From NCBI GenBank assembly GCA_964034945.1, contig OZ035962.1:104666034-104730033 (forward strand): 64,000 nt of DNA, read 5' to 3'. This document shows positions 59,652 through 64,000 of the stretch, one piece after another. The first letter of the stretch is position 1; the number at the start of each line of letters is the position of its first letter. Source of the DNA: Chrysopilus asiliformis (Eukaryota > Arthropoda > Insecta > Diptera > Rhagionidae). The notes beneath the pieces were generated by a model. It saw nothing but the letters and a program-made list of their open reading frames with translations, did no database searches and was not told the origin of the DNA. A program made the translations under genes and the position numbers.

Positions 59652-60037
59652 GAGCCTGTTCACATTGGTTGAAATAGTCCGCCTAATTATGACAGAAACT
59701 GGCAATATTAACACTCTAACTGCCACGACAGTTTTAAGCCTTTTTCGAATATTTAGTTGTCAGTCAAAAAGGCACTAAGAGAAAAAAAAATTAAAACAAA
59801 ATTATACCTAAATGTTATTTTATTACCATAAAATGTGTGCAACTACAAAAAATCGTTGCGGTTGCAGCGAGCACTTTAATAATTTTCATTGTGGCCGTTG
59901 TGTCAGGTCTTTTTGACTGACTAGGCAGTTAGAGTGTTAAGGCTGCCCTATCAGCAGTCCTACTTCCTCACCTTTCCTTAATGTTGCCAGTTTCAGTCAT
60001 AATTAGGCGGACTATTTCAACCAATGTGAACAGGCTC
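59652..60037. mobile_element. Fold-back MITE family B, copy interrupted by a TTAA element
   Basis: The outer arms match 3708-3872 (gagcctgttcacattggttg ... ggctc). At the aatattaa site in the left arm a 225-bp element is inserted. Confidence 0.9.
59712..59936. mobile_element. 225-bp TTAA-flanked MITE
   Basis: The ends cactctaactgcc / ggcagttagagtg are exact inverted repeats. TTAA lies on both sides (59708-59711, 59937-59940), and the family B copy at 3708 shows the single TTAA empty site. The terminal form is like that of 56711-57323. Consistent with a piggyBac-type MITE. Confidence 0.85.
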
Positions 60038-60780
60038 CAAGAGTGTATATTTAACTAAACAAATAGAAAAATATGCCTTTATGTCGTGAAATGCCAAAAT
60101 AGCCACTTGGGAACTCGATGAACATTTTAAGAACTTTTGTATATACCCATGGAGGCACTTATTAATTTATCTATTGACATGTCTGTCTTTGTTATTCATC
60201 CTAGAATATTCCCGAACTATCGCTAACCCAACTTTTCTTAAACATGCGAATATAATTTTAATCAGGACAGGCTCTCCTTAATCCAAATGGATACATAAGC
60301 ATCTCACAGACATTTGCTATTTATTGTTGTTGCGCCATATATATTTATTTTGCGTTTGAAAAATACATAGTCGTCTTTAGGGAAATTAATCCAAGGTGTA
60401 TGTCACTAGGGGGTATTTTCCATTTCCCTTTGTAATCTTTAACTCGCCAAAAAAAGTTCTATGTAGCTCATGTTGTTAAGGACTAAATTGAGGAAAGCAT
60501 GACAGCATCACAATCTTAACGACAATGTCTGAAAAGCAAATGAGAAATCGTTTAAATATTTAACGAATAAATTTCATGCCCTAGCGAAAATTGGTACAGT
60601 TTTTAAATTGTCAATATGTATGTATTTTTATGTCAAAATACGAACATTAAAATGTGTAATTCAAACGCAAAAGTAATATGTATTATCAGGAGAATCGACT
60701 TTATATGAAATTATCGATCGTGTTTCTAAGCTTCTTTTTATTCAGAAAATATTTCGTATATCAAAGAAATTTTTAACAAT
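60038..60780. other. Non-coding sequence, nothing identified
   Basis: AT-rich, no frame or element worth listing. Confidence 0.35.
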
Positions 60781-61410
60781 GGGCGCATTCACGGTACTCA
60801 ACGGTTGAGAAATTTGCTCAACAGTTGAGAGATTTACTCATCATAACCACTGATCGGACGCCATTTTTTGTATCGGAAAATTACTGCGATACTTTTCTGC
60901 TCAACCGATGGATTGAGTATTTTGACAGATAACAGCTGGCGTTTTTTCGAAGAACAAAATATTTGCGAAACAGAATGGCTTTTCTGGATCAAATTTACAA
61001 ATTAAATGATATGGAACATAATATTTTCGAAACTCCGGAGGTGCATCACAGATTACAAACTGATAAGTTGCATTTTATTAGTTTACAAGAGGTGGAAATA
61101 TTTCCAATCGTTTGAAGAAATTTTTCATTCCGCACTTTCACCGATTCACGGCCTTTAAATATTTCATGCGCAAATAAAGATGTTTGCATTAAATCAGGAA
61201 TCTGTTGCAATGTTTGTGGTAACATCATCTTCAGCTAAAAACTCCAAAAACCAGTGGTTTTCCATAATTACAACTAACAATTTTCACACAACAAATTTTC
61301 CCTCCATTTGTCTATGACAAGATTGACAGATATCAGCTGTTTAATGTATCGAGGCATTCACGAGAACTAATCGAGATTTACTCAACCGTTGAGTATTCGT
61401 GAATGCGCCC
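60781..61410. mobile_element. Fold-back element, 630 bp, GGGCGCATTCACG ends
   Basis: gggcgcattcacggtactca is mirrored by gttgagtattcgtgaatgcgccc. aat flanks both sides (60778-60780, 61411-61413). The centre has short frames on both strands (a plus frame starting MAFLDQIYKLND near 60972; a minus frame starting MENHWFLEFLAEDD near 61265) that may be transposase remnants, but I cannot assign them. Confidence 0.65.
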
Positions 61411-62324
61411 AATGTTAAATCCAATTATGAGTGAAAAATATTTAAAAAAAATAGAGTAGGTCGAATTTCTACTTTTACATGCGGCAACGCACAGAAATGT
61501 CATTTCCCAAAAAAGTTTGTTTACGATTTAAGCAATTTAAGTATGGAACAAATTGAAAGTAATTGTTTCGACGATAAACTAATAGAAGAAGTGCAAAACA
61601 ATGAATTAACTCCAGATTCGTAGCCGTACCCAACTGTCATTGCATCGAACTGTCAACCGGACGCACGCATGACGGACGCATCGACGTACGATTCAGGTTC
61701 TAGCTTTATTTATCGGTCTCTAAAAATTTCGTGAAACCTGCCGTATCTTGTCCAGAAAATAACTACTGAGAAGAAACCCCTATTGAAAGGGTTTTTTTAG
61801 ACATAAGATTTAGTTCTTCGATTATTGGTTCTGATAAATCCAAATTAGAAAGACTCGACAAATCTGCCGCAATAAAAAAGAGATGGGTCTATTTTATCCG
61901 GGTAAATACATTTGGGTATAGAATATGGTAAAAAGTAATATCTCTATGGATCCGAATACGGATGGGGCTATAAAGCAATTATTCAGATCATCAACCTATC
62001 TTCCGCAAATTGTCCAAGGACTAATGACAGGATTTCCTTCACAGGTCACGTCGCCTCGTATACTGAAAATAGCATGCATAATTGGTTAACTAATTATTTA
62101 TCGATTGACATGTAGGCAAATATCACACAATGCGACTCAATCGTATAAGCTTGCCAATTGTGAGATGGATTATCAAAATATTGATGTACGTTAATCATAA
62201 TTGAATTCTGACTTGGCATATTAAAATATTTTGCAAAAAGGTGAAGGCCAAGTTAATATACAATTTGTTAAATTTTTTTTTATATTCTATTTGGGAATCA
62301 TATATAGTAGTTATATTAGTTTTA
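61411..62324. other. Non-coding sequence, nothing identified
   Basis: Includes a short GC-richer stretch at 61630-61700 (gacgcacgcatgacggacgc) without a frame or element that I can define. Confidence 0.35.
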
Positions 62325-63110
62325 GTATACCGTTTGTAACTAAAAATCGTACACAAAAATGAACTACACTAGAGTGTTTGGAATGAAAAAAAAATTTTAA
62401 GTTCCGCATATCCGTCCGTCTGTCGGTCTGCTTGTCCGTGAACACCATAACTTTCGAAAGGATTGAGGTAGAGACTTGAAATTTTGTATAGTTACGTTTC
62501 TTGTAAATGGCTAGCCTAAGTCCGATATTACACTTGGCTTATTTAAGCCGGCAACTTTTGGGCTTAATAAGCCAATGTGCTTACATTTGTGGCTTAAATA
62601 AGCCAATCCTGTTTGCATATGCTACACAAGTTTACATGGGTGTGTGTGGACTCAAACCATTGAAATTGCTGCTGCTCATATACTTCCCAAGATCTTTACC
62701 TGCTGACGGTCAGAACGAAAATGATTTCTGCATACTACTTTTCCCAAACCGGTTCACACGCTTTGCATGTATGCAGATTGTCGATAAGCCATGATTTCGA
62801 GTGGCAACTTTTCCCTCCTCAGTCGTTTCTCCCAAAAATCGGCTTAAGTAAGCCCGAAAGTTGCCGTGTGTAATATCGCGCTAAGTTCTTGGACTGGCAA
62901 AATTGGACCAATCCTTCCATCTCCACAATACAATTGAAACAGTTATATCGAAAAATGTATAACGAAGAAAAATGTATAAAGGAGAAAAATGTGTTTAGAA
63001 TATGGTTTCACATAACTGTTTCATATATCAAAATCCCAACGGCCCACTCCTTCCTCCCTGTCCAATACAAATCGATTTTTTAATAAAACTTTTGTCTATC
63101 CTCATATAGA
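62325..63110 (+). mobile_element. DINE-1-like element, third copy, split by MITE family C
   Basis: accgtttgtaac, acactagagtgtttggaatg, tccgtccgtctgtcggtctg and gagacttgaaattttgtata follow, on the plus strand, the order of the minus-strand copies at 11370 and 39498, though diverged. It resumes after the MITE with ttcttggactggcaaaattg. Confidence 0.55.
62521..62880. mobile_element. MITE family C copy 2, 360 bp, 5-bp target duplication CTAAG
   Basis: Flanked by ctaag at 62516-62520 and 62881-62885. Nearly identical over most of its length with 5632-6002, but with part of the left inverted repeat deleted (tccgatattacacttggctt). A 95-residue frame across it is an element shadow. Confidence 0.88.
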
Positions 63111-63317
63111 GTATTTGGAGATTGGCCCCAGGAATTGTAGCTTTTCTTATGTTTTAAACAAAATTTAAAATATGGATAAATATTTTGGATAAGAATTGTG
63201 TTGAAAAAAATTTCGCGGACTTTCTTGACACCAAAAACTGGAGATGAGATGCAAAGGACAGAGCCGTTTGGGGGATAAAAATGGAGGAGGCCAAAACTCG
63301 ATTTGGGATGTAACGCA

Positions 63318-63385
63318 ATTGAAGAAGAAGATTTTTTACACGAAGAAGAAGATTTTTTACACGAAGAAGATTTTTTATACGAACT
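63318..63385. repeat. Three 21-bp tandem repeats
   Basis: gaagaagaagattttttaca-type units occur three times, the last slightly shortened. Non-coding as far as can be seen. Confidence 0.75.
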
Positions 63386-64000
63386 TCATAAAAATATCAT
63401 TTTATTATTTCGATCAATATCACATTATATGTCTGTAAAAAGTTAATTTGCTGTCTGAGTCGAAAAAATTAAAATATTTGGGTTGTGCTCCATAAAGACG
63501 TTTTCTTTTGCTACGGGAATGCTCCATAAATCTTCTCAGAATAATAATAATTGATGAAAAAGAAAATTACGTGGAAAATGCACAACCATAGAAATATTAC
63601 TGCTTCATAATGTATCCATTAAAACTTGGCAGCGAATTCATCGTTATATAATCATAAAGTAACGATAAAAATATTAAGAAGCAAATCACACCACAATATT
63701 GAGGCATTTTGTAGCTTATATAATATTTTTTCGATTCCTCGATCCGTAAAAAGGTATTTCCTATATAAAACTGGTATAATTAGAACCTAAATGTCTTTTC
63801 TATGGAGAACCTCTCTTGTTGTTTCTCTTTTAACAAAAAAAAAAGAAATTTCTTTCGATGAAGTACCTGTTAACTATTTTGTGTAGAATGCGGATACAAA
63901 AGATTTTACTGAAGTGATGTTATTTTCGAATATAAAAATGCATTTCCTTTCTAAAGCAATTGTAAAGTTCTCCTTAGAAAGAAAACCTTTTATTTTCCCT
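63386..64000. other. AT-rich sequence to the window end
   Basis: No gene or element recognised. Confidence 0.35.

Overview
The window is nuclear DNA from an insect, almost certainly a higher fly (Diptera, Brachycera). The grounds are AT-rich introns with GT..AG borders, a KCNQ potassium-channel protein very like the Drosophila one, a mariner of the Himar1/irritans type, and short interspersed elements that resemble the dipteran DINE-1/Helitron group. I cannot name the species. Gene density is low: three host genes, and most of the rest is layered transposon sequence.

Layout. Positions 1-773 hold the 3' end of a plus-strand gene for a very acidic, repeat-rich protein, with a poly(A) signal at 1017. 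From about 1.0 to 16.3 kb lies a transposon-rich intergenic region: fold-back MITEs, a 5-bp-target-duplication MITE, a DINE-like element carrying a nine-copy 122-bp tandem array and a perfect 124-bp-arm palindrome, and a non-LTR retrotransposon fragment. Positions 16617-19001 are one large plus-strand coding exon for a 794-residue probable nuclear regulator (AT-hook-like RRGRKPKK, CtBP-like PLNLC, two basic clusters) that I cannot name. From 19.5 to 28.4 kb there are more elements (a Helitron-like element, TA-MITEs, a fold-back). Region 28.5-30.4 kb is AT-rich and free of recognisable transposons, and is probably the long 3' UTR of the next gene.

From 30438 to beyond 54245, on the minus strand, lies KCNQ, a voltage-gated K+ channel (M-current type). 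Eight exons can be placed to the base with consistent phases. They run from S1 through S6 and the TIGYGD pore to the calmodulin-binding helices and the C-terminal coiled coil. The exons encoding the N-terminus lie outside the window or were not found. Its large introns hold an apparently intact mariner with perfect 30-bp inverted repeats, a 384-bp near-perfect hairpin inside a DINE-like element that ends 15 bp from a splice donor, a jockey-like retrotransposon fragment, a deleted hAT element that keeps only a BED-type zinc-finger ORF, fold-back elements with an embedded tRNA-like module, and a three-layer nest (a fold-back containing a hAT-like element and a TA-MITE). Region 54.3-64 kb is further intron or upstream sequence with more nested elements.

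The acidic-protein gene and the 794-aa gene both read rightward. The 794-aa gene and KCNQ converge. Nothing indicates that the three work together. The most informative content is the transposon stratigraphy: several insertions have a matching empty site elsewhere in the window, so their target-site duplications can be read directly.
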